Below, piece by piece: positions 23,924 to 32,095 of a stretch of 64,000 nt of DNA. Origin of the DNA: Mycolicibacterium flavescens (GTDB lineage: Bacteria > Actinomycetota > Actinomycetes > Mycobacteriales > Mycobacteriaceae); contig LR134353.1 of assembly GCA_900637135.1 (NCBI GenBank), positions 1,550,001-1,614,000 of the forward strand. Direction: 5' to 3'. The notes under the pieces are model-generated. The model saw only the letters and a program-made list of their open reading frames with translations. It was not told the origin of the DNA and searched no databases. The position numbers and the translations under genes are program-made. Positions within the stretch are counted from its first letter, which is position 1; each line of letters starts with the position of its first letter.

Positions 23924-24958
23924 TCACTGATAGTCGCTGGATTCGGCCAACTCGGCGGCCGAGCGCATCAACTCGACGATGACTGGGCCGTACGCGAGCA
24001 GCTTCGGGTTGTCGCCCGCGCGCTGGAAACCCTGTTCGAGCACGATGGCGAGCTTCCACTTCGCCAGCACCAGGTAGTAGTCGAGGTCGTCGACCTGGCG
24101 CCCGGACACCTTCGCATAGTGATCGACTACGGCTGCGCGCGAAGGCATCCCGCGCATGTCGACATAACCCATTTCCGAATCCGTCGGTGCCGCGGTGTTC
24201 TCGGGCCAGCTCTGCACCATCCAGCCCAGATCCAGCTTCGGGTCCCCGACGGTGCCCATCTCCCAGTCGACGATCGCCGCGAGCCGCGCGGGAGCCTCGT
24301 GCCGATACATCACGTTGGCGAACTGGTAGTCGCCGTGCATGAGCCCGGGGACGTAGTCCAGCGGGCGGTGCGTGCGCAGCCAGTCGGTGGCGACGTCGAG
24401 GCCGTCGATCTCACGGCCCTTGATGCGCTCGAAGAACGCGGTCCAGCGGTCGACCTGGCGTTCGTGAAAGCCGTCGGGCCGACCCAGATCGTGCAGACCC
24501 TTTGCCTTCCAGTCAACTTGGGACAACAGCGCGATGCCCTCGGCGAGTTCATACGCCAGGTCCCCGCGCGCAGACAAGTCGGAGTCGAACGGTTCGGGCC
24601 ACTTCCGATCGTCGAGATCCATCGGCGACCACCCGTCAACGAAACCCATCAAATAGAACGGGCGGCCGAGCACCGCGGCATCCTCACACACCGCGACGGC
24701 CTCGGTATGGGGAACGTCGGTGCCGTCGAGCGCCTCGATGATGCGCCACTCCCGCAGGATTCCCTTGTCGCGGTCGGGCGGGGCACCCGGCGGCGGCATC
24801 CTCAGCACACAGCTGTGTTCCCCGCGGCGCAACTCGTAGATGACGTTCTGGGTGCCGCCCGACAAGAACCGGGTCTGCAGCGGCTCACCCTTGCCGGGCA
24901 GTTCCGCCGCGTCCATCCAATCGGTCAGCCGCGCAACGTCGATCGTGGTGTCGCTCAC
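23924..24958 (-). CDS. Phosphotransferase (APH/choline-kinase fold), ACAD-associated
   Basis: 344 residues with the aminoglycoside-phosphotransferase fold: LRMPPPGAPPDRDKGILREW for the nucleotide lysine region, catalytic HGDYQFANV, and metal-binding IVDWEMGTVGDP. In animals the same domain is fused to ACAD10/11; here it overlaps the ACAD upstream by four bases (ATGA at 24955-24958). By analogy the pair may phosphorylate and then eliminate a 4-hydroxyacyl-CoA, but that is inference. Confidence 0.9.
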   Translation of the reverse strand: MSDTTIDVARLTDWMDAAELPGKGEPLQTRFLSGGTQNVIYELRRGEHSCVLRMPPPGAPPDRDKGILREWRIIEALDGTDVPHTEAVAVCEDAAVLGRPFYLMGFVDGWSPMDLDDRKWPEPFDSDLSARGDLAYELAEGIALLSQVDWKAKGLHDLGRPDGFHERQVDRWTAFFERIKGREIDGLDVATDWLRTHRPLDYVPGLMHGDYQFANVMYRHEAPARLAAIVDWEMGTVGDPKLDLGWMVQSWPENTAAPTDSEMGYVDMRGMPSRAAVVDHYAKVSGRQVDDLDYYLVLAKWKLAIVLEQGFQRAGDNPKLLAYGPVIVELMRSAAELAESSDYQ

Positions 24959-26256
24959 AGGTTCCCCACTTCACGGTCCAGATACTCGGCGAACTTCGCC
25001 CTGGCCTTCTCCCGCTTGGCCGGGATCCATTCGCTGGGCCATGTGTCATTGCTCGGCGCATAGTCGCGCAGCACCTGCTTGGCCACCGTCGTCTTGTGCA
25101 CCTCGGTCGGCCCGTCGGCCAGTCCCATCACCGCGGCGCCGGTGACCATGCCCAGGAACGGCATCTCGTTGGTGACGCCCAGCGCTCCGTGGACCTGCAT
25201 TGCGCGCCAAGCGATATCGTGCAGCACCGTCGGCATCACAACCTTGACAGCGGCGATGTCCTTGCGGACCTTCTTGTAGTCGTTGTACTTGTCGATCTCC
25301 CATGCGGTGTAGAGCACCATCAGCCGGAACTGCAGTAACTGTGCGTACGAGTCCGCGATGTAGCCCTGCACGAACTGCTTCTCAGACAGCCTGCTGCCCT
25401 GCGTCTCCCGGCTCAGCGCGCGTTCGCACATCATGTCCAGCGCTTTGCGGGACAGTCCGATCGTGCGCATCGCGTGGTGGATACGGCCGCCGCCGAGGCG
25501 GGTCTGGGCGATGACGAAAGCCTGGCCTTCGCCGCCCAGCAGCGCATCCGCGGGCACCCGCACGTTGTCGTAGTGGATCAGCGCGTGCGAACCTTCGTCG
25601 TCACGCTCGCCGTGCAGTCCGACGTTGCGGACGATGTTCACGCCCGGGGTGTCGGTGGGCACCAGGAACATCGACATGCCCTGGTAGGCGCTCACGTCGG
25701 GGTTGGTGACGACCATGACGATCAGGAACGAGGCGGTCCTGGCGTTGGAGGAGAAGAACTTCTGACCGTTGATCACCCAATCGTCGCCGTCACGGACGGC
25801 GGTGGTGTTGAACAGCGTCGGATCGGCACCGGCGTGTGGTTCGGTCATCGAGTAACAGGAGAAGATCTCACCCTCCAGCAGCGGATGCAGATAGCGCTCC
25901 TTCTGGGCGTCGGTGCCGTAGTGGGCGATGATCTCGGCGTTGCCGGTGTCGGGTGCCTGACAGCCGAACACGATCGGTGCCCACTGGGAACGGCCGAGGA
26001 TTTCGTTGAGCAGCGCGAGCTTGAGCTGGCCGTGACCCTGTCCGCCGAGTTCGCGGCCGAGGTGGGTGGCCCACAGCCCTCGTCGACGCACTTCGTCCTT
26101 GAGTGGGTCGATCACCTTGCGGCGGTTGGCGTCCAGGGGCACGAACTGCTGGTCGGGAAACGCCAGGTCGAGCGGTTCGACCTCCTCCCTGACGAATTCG
26201 TCGGCCCAGTCGAGAACCTTCTGGTACTCGGGGTCGGTCTCGAAATCCCACGCCAT
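24955..26256 (-). CDS. ACAD11-like acyl-CoA dehydrogenase
   Basis: 433 residues, longer than standard ACADs, matching the ACAD10/11-like type. YSMTEPHAGADPTLFNTTAV at the FAD site, KFFSSNARTASF, then GGGRIHHAMRTIGLSRKALDMM and the C-terminal VHGALGVTNEMPF. ADGPTEVHKTTVAKQVL replaces the GGTSEIQ segment. Coupled to the phosphotransferase gene downstream and preceded 22 bases upstream by a TetR on the same strand. Confidence 0.93.
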   Translation of the reverse strand: MAWDFETDPEYQKVLDWADEFVREEVEPLDLAFPDQQFVPLDANRRKVIDPLKDEVRRRGLWATHLGRELGGQGHGQLKLALLNEILGRSQWAPIVFGCQAPDTGNAEIIAHYGTDAQKERYLHPLLEGEIFSCYSMTEPHAGADPTLFNTTAVRDGDDWVINGQKFFSSNARTASFLIVMVVTNPDVSAYQGMSMFLVPTDTPGVNIVRNVGLHGERDDEGSHALIHYDNVRVPADALLGGEGQAFVIAQTRLGGGRIHHAMRTIGLSRKALDMMCERALSRETQGSRLSEKQFVQGYIADSYAQLLQFRLMVLYTAWEIDKYNDYKKVRKDIAAVKVVMPTVLHDIAWRAMQVHGALGVTNEMPFLGMVTGAAVMGLADGPTEVHKTTVAKQVLRDYAPSNDTWPSEWIPAKREKARAKFAEYLDREVGNL

Positions 26257-26278
26257 CGTGGTCTCCTTTCGCGCTGTA

Positions 26279-26956
26279 TCAATCTTGAGCTGTGTGCGGC
26301 GTCGGTGTTCTGGTGTTGAACCCGGCGATCAGCGCCGCGATGTCGTCGGTGACGACGTCGGCGAACGACCGGTCGCCGAAAGTGCCGCTCGCCCAGTGCC
26401 GGACGCCTTCGCTGACGTGCATTCCCGCCAAACGGGAGAGGTGCTCGACGTCGACATGCGCACCGATTTTCCGGTCCCGCTGCGCCCGGGAGAACAATTC
26501 GCCGAACATGTCGGCGTCGGCGGTCTCGCCGACGGCCTCACCCGCGAGGATCCGGTGTTCATGCCGGTAACCCTCGAGGATCGTCTGGATGATCAGTTCG
26601 CGCGGATTGCGCGCCATCGACCGTTCGAGGCTGCGTAACGCCTCACCGATGACCGCCTCGACGTCGTAGTCGGCGCGCAACAGCATGCGCACCTTGTTCT
26701 GCGCCGACCGGGTCGACAGCAGACCGACCTCGAAGAGGATGTCCTCTTTGCCCGGAAAGTAGAAGTAGAACAGGCCCCTTGACACGCCCGCGGCCCGGCA
26801 GATGTCGGCGACGGTCGTCTTGGCATACCCGTTCGTGCGCCACAACGCCATGGCCGCTTGTACGAGCGCGCGCTTCGTCTCATGCGAACGAGCCCGCTGA
26901 AATGACGCGCGCCGTTGACCAGCGCCAGCTATGACTTCGCCGCTGGCCTTGGACAC
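26279..26956 (-). CDS. TetR-family transcriptional regulator
   Basis: 225 residues from the GTG at 26956 (a TTG at 26977 adds seven). Helix-turn-helix: AKTTVADICRAAGVSRGLFYFYFPGKEDI. It is first in an operon with the ACAD and phosphotransferase and divergent from the SDR at 27017. The ATAGTTG-N9-CAACTAT palindrome between them is the obvious operator. Confidence 0.9.
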   Translation of the reverse strand: MSKASGEVIAGAGQRRASFQRARSHETKRALVQAAMALWRTNGYAKTTVADICRAAGVSRGLFYFYFPGKEDILFEVGLLSTRSAQNKVRMLLRADYDVEAVIGEALRSLERSMARNPRELIIQTILEGYRHEHRILAGEAVGETADADMFGELFSRAQRDRKIGAHVDVEHLSRLAGMHVSEGVRHWASGTFGDRSFADVVTDDIAALIAGFNTRTPTPHTAQD

Positions 26957-26990
26957 TCCGGCACTGTAACAGGGCAATTGAGGCTTGCAA

Positions 26991-27013
26991 ATAGTTGACG
27001 TTTGTCCAACTAT
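26991..27013. promoter_or_regulatory. ATAGTTG-N9-CAACTAT operator
   Basis: Perfect seven-base arms. It ends three bases before the SDR ATG (27017) and 35 bases upstream of the TetR start, so a bound regulator would block both genes. The lack of space for a ribosome site suggests a leaderless SDR message. Confidence 0.7.
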
Positions 27014-27016
27014 CTA

Positions 27017-27772
27017 ATGATGGTCGCGACACTGGACGGCAGGCGCATCTTGGTGGCCCCCGGTGCCACGGGCATCGGCGCGGCCGCGGTGCGCGTGCTG
27101 ACCGAGGCCGGCGCACGCGTAGTGGCCACCCGCCACACCACGGCGCCACCCGACGTGCCCGGCGTGTCCTGGGTGCACTGCGACGTGCGTGACGCCGAAG
27201 CGGTCGACCGGACCGTGCAGGCCGTCGCCGACGAGATGGGTGGACTCGACGTACTGCTCAACGCGGCCGGACTGTGGCAACCGGGCATCCCCGGTCAGAT
27301 CACCACCGACGACATCGAGATCCTCTTCGACACCAACGTCAAGGCCACGATCCTGACCAATCAGTCGGCGTATGCGGTGATGCGGGAGAACGGCGGCGGG
27401 CGCATCATCAACTTCGGATCCGCCGAGGCGGTGATGGGCAGTCCGCTCTCGGCGGTATATGCGGCGACGAAGGGGGCGGTGGCCGCGTGGACACGCTCGG
27501 CGGCCAGGGCATGGGCCGCCGAGAAGGTGTCGGTGATCGCGCTGGCGCCCGCGGTACAGACACCGGGCGCCGACCGGCTGCGCGAATTCCTCGGACCGGC
27601 AGCCGAATTCATGGATGAGCAGCTGAAGACCTCGATCCCGCTCGGCAGAGCACTTGGTGACCCCGTTCGTGATCTCGGCCCCGCGCTGGTGTTCTTCTGC
27701 AGCGAGGGGTCACATTTCGTGACAGGACAACTCGTCGCCGTCGACGGCGGCCTGATCATGCTGGGGTCGTAG
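27017..27772 (+). CDS. Short-chain dehydrogenase/reductase
   Basis: 251 residues from the ATG at 27017; a second ATG follows. VAPGATGIGAAAVRVL is a variant of the cofactor motif (Gly-rich loop with a Pro), NAAG occupies the central NNAG position and YAATKGA holds the YxxxK pair. VTGQLVAVDGGLIML closes the fold. No ribosome site is seen and the operator abuts the start. A VOC-family gene follows after 18 bases. Confidence 0.9.
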   Translation: MMVATLDGRRILVAPGATGIGAAAVRVLTEAGARVVATRHTTAPPDVPGVSWVHCDVRDAEAVDRTVQAVADEMGGLDVLLNAAGLWQPGIPGQITTDDIEILFDTNVKATILTNQSAYAVMRENGGGRIINFGSAEAVMGSPLSAVYAATKGAVAAWTRSAARAWAAEKVSVIALAPAVQTPGADRLREFLGPAAEFMDEQLKTSIPLGRALGDPVRDLGPALVFFCSEGSHFVTGQLVAVDGGLIMLGS

Positions 27773-27790
27773 ACCCACGAAAGGCGAGAC

Positions 27791-28237
27791 ATGCCCAACC
27801 TGCACCACGTCGTCATGCGCAGCCATTCCGCGAACACCTTCACCGCGTTCCTGACCGAGGTGATGGGGATGGCGGTGCAGTTTCGGATGCACGTCCCCGG
27901 TGAGGTGCTGCAGAAGACGCTTGGATGGCCGGCGTCGGACGGTGCGGAGGTCACCATGCTCGGCACCGGCGACACGGGGCTCATCGAGGTGCTCGACGTT
28001 CCCGAGCACCTTCGTGAACTCGTGCCCGAGGGGTTGGCAGCACTGTCGTTCATGGCACCCGACTTCGCCGAAACACGCGCGAAGGCCGGCGCCTTCGTTG
28101 ACGACGTCACGATGCTGGACACCGGTGTGCCTGGCGTGGACCTGTTCTTCTGCACGATGGGCGGGGTGCCCATCGAGTTCATGGGAAGCTATGTCCCTGA
28201 GGCGAACTCCGAAGCCAGCGACGCGACGAACTCCTGA
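27791..28237 (+). CDS. VOC-superfamily (glyoxalase-like) protein
   Basis: 148 residues. The paired beta-alpha-beta modules fit the vicinal oxygen chelate fold: LHHVVMRSHSANTFTAFLTEVMGM in the first half and IEFMGSY closing the second. Possible metal ligands are His5/His6 and Glu in the PIEFMG segment. Could be an isomerase, dioxygenase or binding protein for a pathway intermediate. Its last 49 bases overlap the end of the convergent LLM gene. Confidence 0.78.
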   Translation: MPNLHHVVMRSHSANTFTAFLTEVMGMAVQFRMHVPGEVLQKTLGWPASDGAEVTMLGTGDTGLIEVLDVPEHLRELVPEGLAALSFMAPDFAETRAKAGAFVDDVTMLDTGVPGVDLFFCTMGGVPIEFMGSYVPEANSEASDATNS

Positions 28238-29157
28238 GTGCGCCTGCGCGACGCCTGACGCTGGGCGGCATCCTGTCCGAGCGGAACCACGCGCGCTGCC
28301 AGATCGGTGACGCCGGCGTCGCGGTAGCTGCGCAGCCGCGCCTCAACGGTCGCCTCGTCGCCCGCCGCCATGGTGTCGCCGACGTCCTCTGCGTCACCCT
28401 GTTCGAGCAGGCGTACGTAGTTGGGGGAGAAGTCGGCGTGCCCCAGCACCTCGCTCGCGTACGCCCGGGCATCGTCGACTTCACCGTCGGCGCACAGCGC
28501 GACGGGGACACCGGCCACGATGCGGACACCTTCTCGGCCCGCCTCTTTCGCCGCTGCGGTGATGCGCGGCGCCACGTAGTCGCCGATCGCGCGTTCGTCG
28601 GCCATCCACAGGATGGTTCCACCGGTGCGTTCGCCGGCGATCCGGAGCATCGTCGGGCCGAGCGCCGCCACCAACACCGGCACGGTGAAGGCATCGGTGA
28701 CGTCGACGGGGCTGTGTATGTGGTAGGTGTCGTTGTCGACGGCGATCGCGCCAGGTCCGCTGAACGCGGCGTCGAGCACCTCGAGGTAGTCGCGCACCAG
28801 CCGCGCGGGTTTGTCGTACGGCAGGCCGAGCTGGTCGGCGATGATCCAGTGGTGCGAGGGACCGATCCCCAGCGTGAACCGTCCCTCGCAGGCGATCTGA
28901 GTGGTCAGTGCCTGTTGGGCCATGATGAGCGGATGGCGGGTCTGGATCGGCACCACGGCGGTTCCGATCTCGATGCGGTCGGTAGCGTTTCCGAGTAACG
29001 CCACGGCCGTCATCGCGTCGAGATAACCGGGCACCTGCGGCATCCAGAAGGTCGCGAAACCCTGCTTCTCGGCGGCTCTTCCGTCGTCGATCAGTCCACT
29101 GAGCCGATCGCTGCGTGGGCGCTCCTTGTCGGAGCCGACCATCAATCCGATGCGCAT
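28189..29157 (-). CDS. LLM-class oxidoreductase, likely F420-dependent
   Basis: 322 residues, luciferase-like barrel: FATFWMPQVPGYLDAMTAVALLG, IEIGTAVVPIQTRHPLIMAQQALT, FTLGIGPSHHWI and LAALGPTMLRIAGERTGGTILWM. These match F420-type TIM barrels of mycobacteria. Last gene of a three-gene minus-strand group with an NAD-binding epimerase and an unknown protein. Its 3' end overlaps the VOC gene on the other strand by 49 bases. Confidence 0.88.
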   Translation of the reverse strand: MRIGLMVGSDKERPRSDRLSGLIDDGRAAEKQGFATFWMPQVPGYLDAMTAVALLGNATDRIEIGTAVVPIQTRHPLIMAQQALTTQIACEGRFTLGIGPSHHWIIADQLGLPYDKPARLVRDYLEVLDAAFSGPGAIAVDNDTYHIHSPVDVTDAFTVPVLVAALGPTMLRIAGERTGGTILWMADERAIGDYVAPRITAAAKEAGREGVRIVAGVPVALCADGEVDDARAYASEVLGHADFSPNYVRLLEQGDAEDVGDTMAAGDEATVEARLRSYRDAGVTDLAARVVPLGQDAAQRQASRRRTQEFVASLASEFASGT

Positions 29158-29169
29158 TCATACCTCCGG

Positions 29170-29913
29170 TCACGGCACATAGCGGTCCCATTCGTAGGGG
29201 ACGACGGTGTGAAACGGTGCGGCGAAAAGCGGTTCGACGCCATCGCCGTCCCATCGGACCTGCAGCACCGGTCGGAGCCGCTCCGCGACCGCCACGGGGT
29301 CGTCGTCGAGGAAGCAGTACGTAATCGTCTGCCCGGCAGGGGCACTGGCCAGACGGCCCTCGACGGGCAGCGACGTCGCCGCCCACGCGCCCGCCACCCC
29401 GTCGACGTCCACCAGTTCGTCCGGAGAAGCTGCGCCGCGTTCCAGCAGTAGATACACGCCTCGATTCGGCCACCACGGCAGCACGTCGGCGCCGGCCTTG
29501 ATCCGTGGCGCTGCGGCGCGCCGCCGGACGTCGTACACACCGCGTTCGACGGGCGGCAGCAGCGGCAGTTTGCGGCCCGCATCACCGAGCGCCTTGGACA
29601 GCGCGAGGAACGGTTCCATGCCCTCGACCCCGGTGAAGAAGTACGTCATCACGTGATCGATCTCGTCGTAGGGAGTTTCACCAGTTGCGCGTGCGACGCG
29701 GCACTGCGGCGTGGACACCAGGCGCAGGGATGCGCGCACCGCCGGCATCCGGTGCTGTTCGGGCCGATGGTCCAGGGTGTGCCAGCGCAGATAGTCCGCG
29801 TCCGCGCCGTCGGGATGGCGTCGCGCCATCGAGACGAACACGGTGGTGATGTCCCCGTCTCCGTTGGCGAGCACCTCGGGCACCTCGTCCGACGGTCTGC
29901 CCGGCAGTTGCAT
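29170..29913 (-). CDS. Unknown protein with EthD/Dabb-like repeats
   Basis: 247 residues from the ATG at 29913 with AGAGGAGA upstream. Segments such as DGADADYLRWHTLDHRPEQHRMPAVRASLRL and GVEGMEPFLALSKALGDAGR, and the second half ending VVPYEWDRYVP, resemble the ferredoxin-like dimeric barrel proteins (EthD/ABM type). Two such domains would fit the length. No catalytic residues can be named. It lies 11 bases after the epimerase. Confidence 0.7.
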   Translation of the reverse strand: MQLPGRPSDEVPEVLANGDGDITTVFVSMARRHPDGADADYLRWHTLDHRPEQHRMPAVRASLRLVSTPQCRVARATGETPYDEIDHVMTYFFTGVEGMEPFLALSKALGDAGRKLPLLPPVERGVYDVRRRAAAPRIKAGADVLPWWPNRGVYLLLERGAASPDELVDVDGVAGAWAATSLPVEGRLASAPAGQTITYCFLDDDPVAVAERLRPVLQVRWDGDGVEPLFAAPFHTVVPYEWDRYVP

Positions 29914-29924
29914 CGACGTCTCCT

Positions 29925-30839
29925 CTACACTGAATCCGGCTGTGGCAGCGGGATTTCGGGGTGGCGGGCCTCGATCATCCGGCGGAAACCGTCGCGCCAG
30001 CCGACCGTCGTGCGCCCCAGTACCTCGTGCATGCGGTTGACGTCGGGCCACAACGGCGTGTGGGCCTCTGGCGTGTACTCGAAGATCGGATCGACGCCGA
30101 CCAGTTCTCCCATGTACGCGCAGTACTCCTCGACGCTGACCGTCTCGCTGCCGGCCCAGTTCACCACGACCGGTGGCGTGTCGGCTGCCTCCATCGCCCT
30201 GATCCCCAGCGCGACGTAGTCGTCCTCGTAGATCGGGTTGTAGTTGTTCGGCCGGTCCGGGTGCAGCCTTATCGGTCGCCGAGCCAGCATCGCGTCGAGA
30301 CGGTCGGCGGGGGCGCCGCCTTCGGGCCCGTAGGTGGAACAGATCCTGATGATGGTCAACGGAATCTCGTACTGTCGGGCGACCCACGTGCAGACCGCCT
30401 CGGCGGCGACCTTGGAGAAGCTGTAGTTCGCCCGCAACGGCACCCCGGGCGGATCGGATTCGATCAGCGGCCGCTGACCCTGGTACGCGTAGATCGAGCC
30501 GGTCGAACACAGTACGAAGCCTTTCGCGGCGCGGTACCGGTGCAGCAGGTCGCCCGAACGCTGAGCGTTCGTCTCCAGGCAGCGCGTCCAGTCCTCGGCT
30601 CCGGGATCGACCGCGGCGTGGAAGACATAGGTGAAATCCTCGGGCAGCGCGGAGAAGTCGCCGTCGCCGATGTCGAGGGCGACCGGAATGACACCGGCGG
30701 CGCTCAGCCTGTCGCGGCCGGCCGGCTCGCGCAGCCGGGCTGCACCCCACACCTCGTTGTTGCGTGCCAGCTTCCGCGCCAAGGGGAACGCGATCTTGCC
30801 GGTGGCGCCGGTGATCAGGATCTTCTCGCCGTCGAGCAT
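29925..30839 (-). CDS. NAD-dependent epimerase/dehydratase-family protein
   Basis: 304 residues, extended SDR. The Rossmann motif is ITGATGKIAFPLARKLA, near residues 9-25; Tyr/Lys catalysis is in NYSFSKVAAEAV, and STGSIYAYQG precedes it. Divergent from the ACAD at 30896 with the 30869 palindrome between them. Substrate unknown: a sugar or a hydroxysteroid-like alcohol are both common in this family. Confidence 0.88.
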   Translation of the reverse strand: MLDGEKILITGATGKIAFPLARKLARNNEVWGAARLREPAGRDRLSAAGVIPVALDIGDGDFSALPEDFTYVFHAAVDPGAEDWTRCLETNAQRSGDLLHRYRAAKGFVLCSTGSIYAYQGQRPLIESDPPGVPLRANYSFSKVAAEAVCTWVARQYEIPLTIIRICSTYGPEGGAPADRLDAMLARRPIRLHPDRPNNYNPIYEDDYVALGIRAMEAADTPPVVVNWAGSETVSVEEYCAYMGELVGVDPIFEYTPEAHTPLWPDVNRMHEVLGRTTVGWRDGFRRMIEARHPEIPLPQPDSV

Positions 30840-30868
30840 CCCTTAAGTCTTAGCGCACCGCGCGTCAA

Positions 30869-30884
30869 ATGTTAAGTACTTGAT
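30869..30884. promoter_or_regulatory. ATCnCAAGTACTTGAT-like operator, site S4
   Basis: Reads ATGTTAAGTACTTGAT. It sits between the divergent epimerase (30839) and ACAD (30896) and matches S3 at 42609 in 13 of 16 positions. Only 11 bases separate it from the ACAD ATG, a position that would block it. Confidence 0.55.
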
Positions 30885-30895
30885 ATGTTGGCGGG

Positions 30896-32071
30896 ATGCA
30901 GCTCACCTTCGATGCCGAGGTGGAGGCGTTCCGCGCGGAGTTCGTCGCCTTCCTCGACGAGCATCTGCCGCCGCAGGCCGAGGCGGCGGAGCGGTCCCGA
31001 TCGACGGCCCATGTGCCGCAGTGGGCACGCCGTTGGCAGCGGCTGCTGTTCGATCACGGATGGTTGCTGCCGGGAAACCCGCCGCAGTTCGGTGGCCGCA
31101 ACGCGGGCGTGCTCGAACAGTTCGTCCACCGCGAGGAGCTGGCGCGGCGTCGGATCTACCACGCGTTCAATCCGCAGGGCGTCGGGATCATCGCCGCGTC
31201 GCTGCTGTCCTTCGGCACCGAGGAGCAGAAGCAGCGGTGGGCGGTGCCGATTCTGCGTGCCGAGATGACCGCATCGCTGGGCATGAGCGAACCCGGGGCC
31301 GGTTCGGACCTGGCGGGCCTGGCGACGCGAGCGGTGCGCGACGGTGAGGTTTTCATCGTCGACGGGCAGAAGGTCTGGACTTCGGGCGCACACGACGCCG
31401 ATGTCATCCTCGCGTTCGTGCGCACCGACCCGGATGCCCCCAAGCACAAGGGGATCAGCGCGCTGTTGATCCCCACCGACCTACCCGGAGTCGAGCGCAG
31501 GCCGTTCGCTTCGGTGTACAGCCGTGAGGACCTGGACTTCAACGAGGTGTTCTTCTCCGGCGTTCGGGTGCCCGCCGAGAATCTCGTCGGTCCTCTGCAT
31601 GAGGGTTGGCGCGTGGCCAACGGATCGCTGGGCCACGAACGCACCATGATGTGGATGGCGTTCGCCAACCGGCTGGATCAACTACTGCAGGACTTCCGCC
31701 CGGCGGGAGCGGTGAACCAGGACCGCTACGCGACCATTGCGATGGACTATCAGGCGCTGCGCCTGCTCGGATCCGTCGCACTGGGGCAGGCGGCGCGGGG
31801 TGAACGCGACATCCCCGGCGTCTCGGTGTTGAAACTGTTCGGATCGGAGGCCGAGCAGAAGGCGCTCGGGTATGCGCTCGACGCCGCCGGCGCAGAAGGC
31901 TTACGCAGTCCGGGGCTCACCGCGCCGTACAACCCCTACAGCCCAGGCCTTTTCACGGCCGACTGGTTCACCCGTTACATCAGCACCTATGCCGGGACCA
32001 TTTCGGGCGGGGCGTCGGAAATCCAGCGCAACATCATCGCGCAGCGGGTGCTGGGGTTGCCTGCCCGCTGA
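30896..32071 (+). CDS. Acyl-CoA dehydrogenase (MQLTFD paralog 2)
   Basis: 391 residues, the same length as the ACAD at 1636 and closely similar throughout: MQLTFDAEVEAFRAEF at the start, MSEPGAGSDLAGL, VWTSGAHDADV and GGASEIQRNIIAQRVLGLP at the end. Unlike paralog 1, it is under an ATCnCAAG-type site, so the two may serve parallel branches. Convergent with the vWA gene. There is no clear ribosome site (GGCGGG is weak). Confidence 0.92.
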   Translation: MQLTFDAEVEAFRAEFVAFLDEHLPPQAEAAERSRSTAHVPQWARRWQRLLFDHGWLLPGNPPQFGGRNAGVLEQFVHREELARRRIYHAFNPQGVGIIAASLLSFGTEEQKQRWAVPILRAEMTASLGMSEPGAGSDLAGLATRAVRDGEVFIVDGQKVWTSGAHDADVILAFVRTDPDAPKHKGISALLIPTDLPGVERRPFASVYSREDLDFNEVFFSGVRVPAENLVGPLHEGWRVANGSLGHERTMMWMAFANRLDQLLQDFRPAGAVNQDRYATIAMDYQALRLLGSVALGQAARGERDIPGVSVLKLFGSEAEQKALGYALDAAGAEGLRSPGLTAPYNPYSPGLFTADWFTRYISTYAGTISGGASEIQRNIIAQRVLGLPAR

Positions 32072-32095
32072 CGTTTCCCGGAAGAAAACCGGCGC

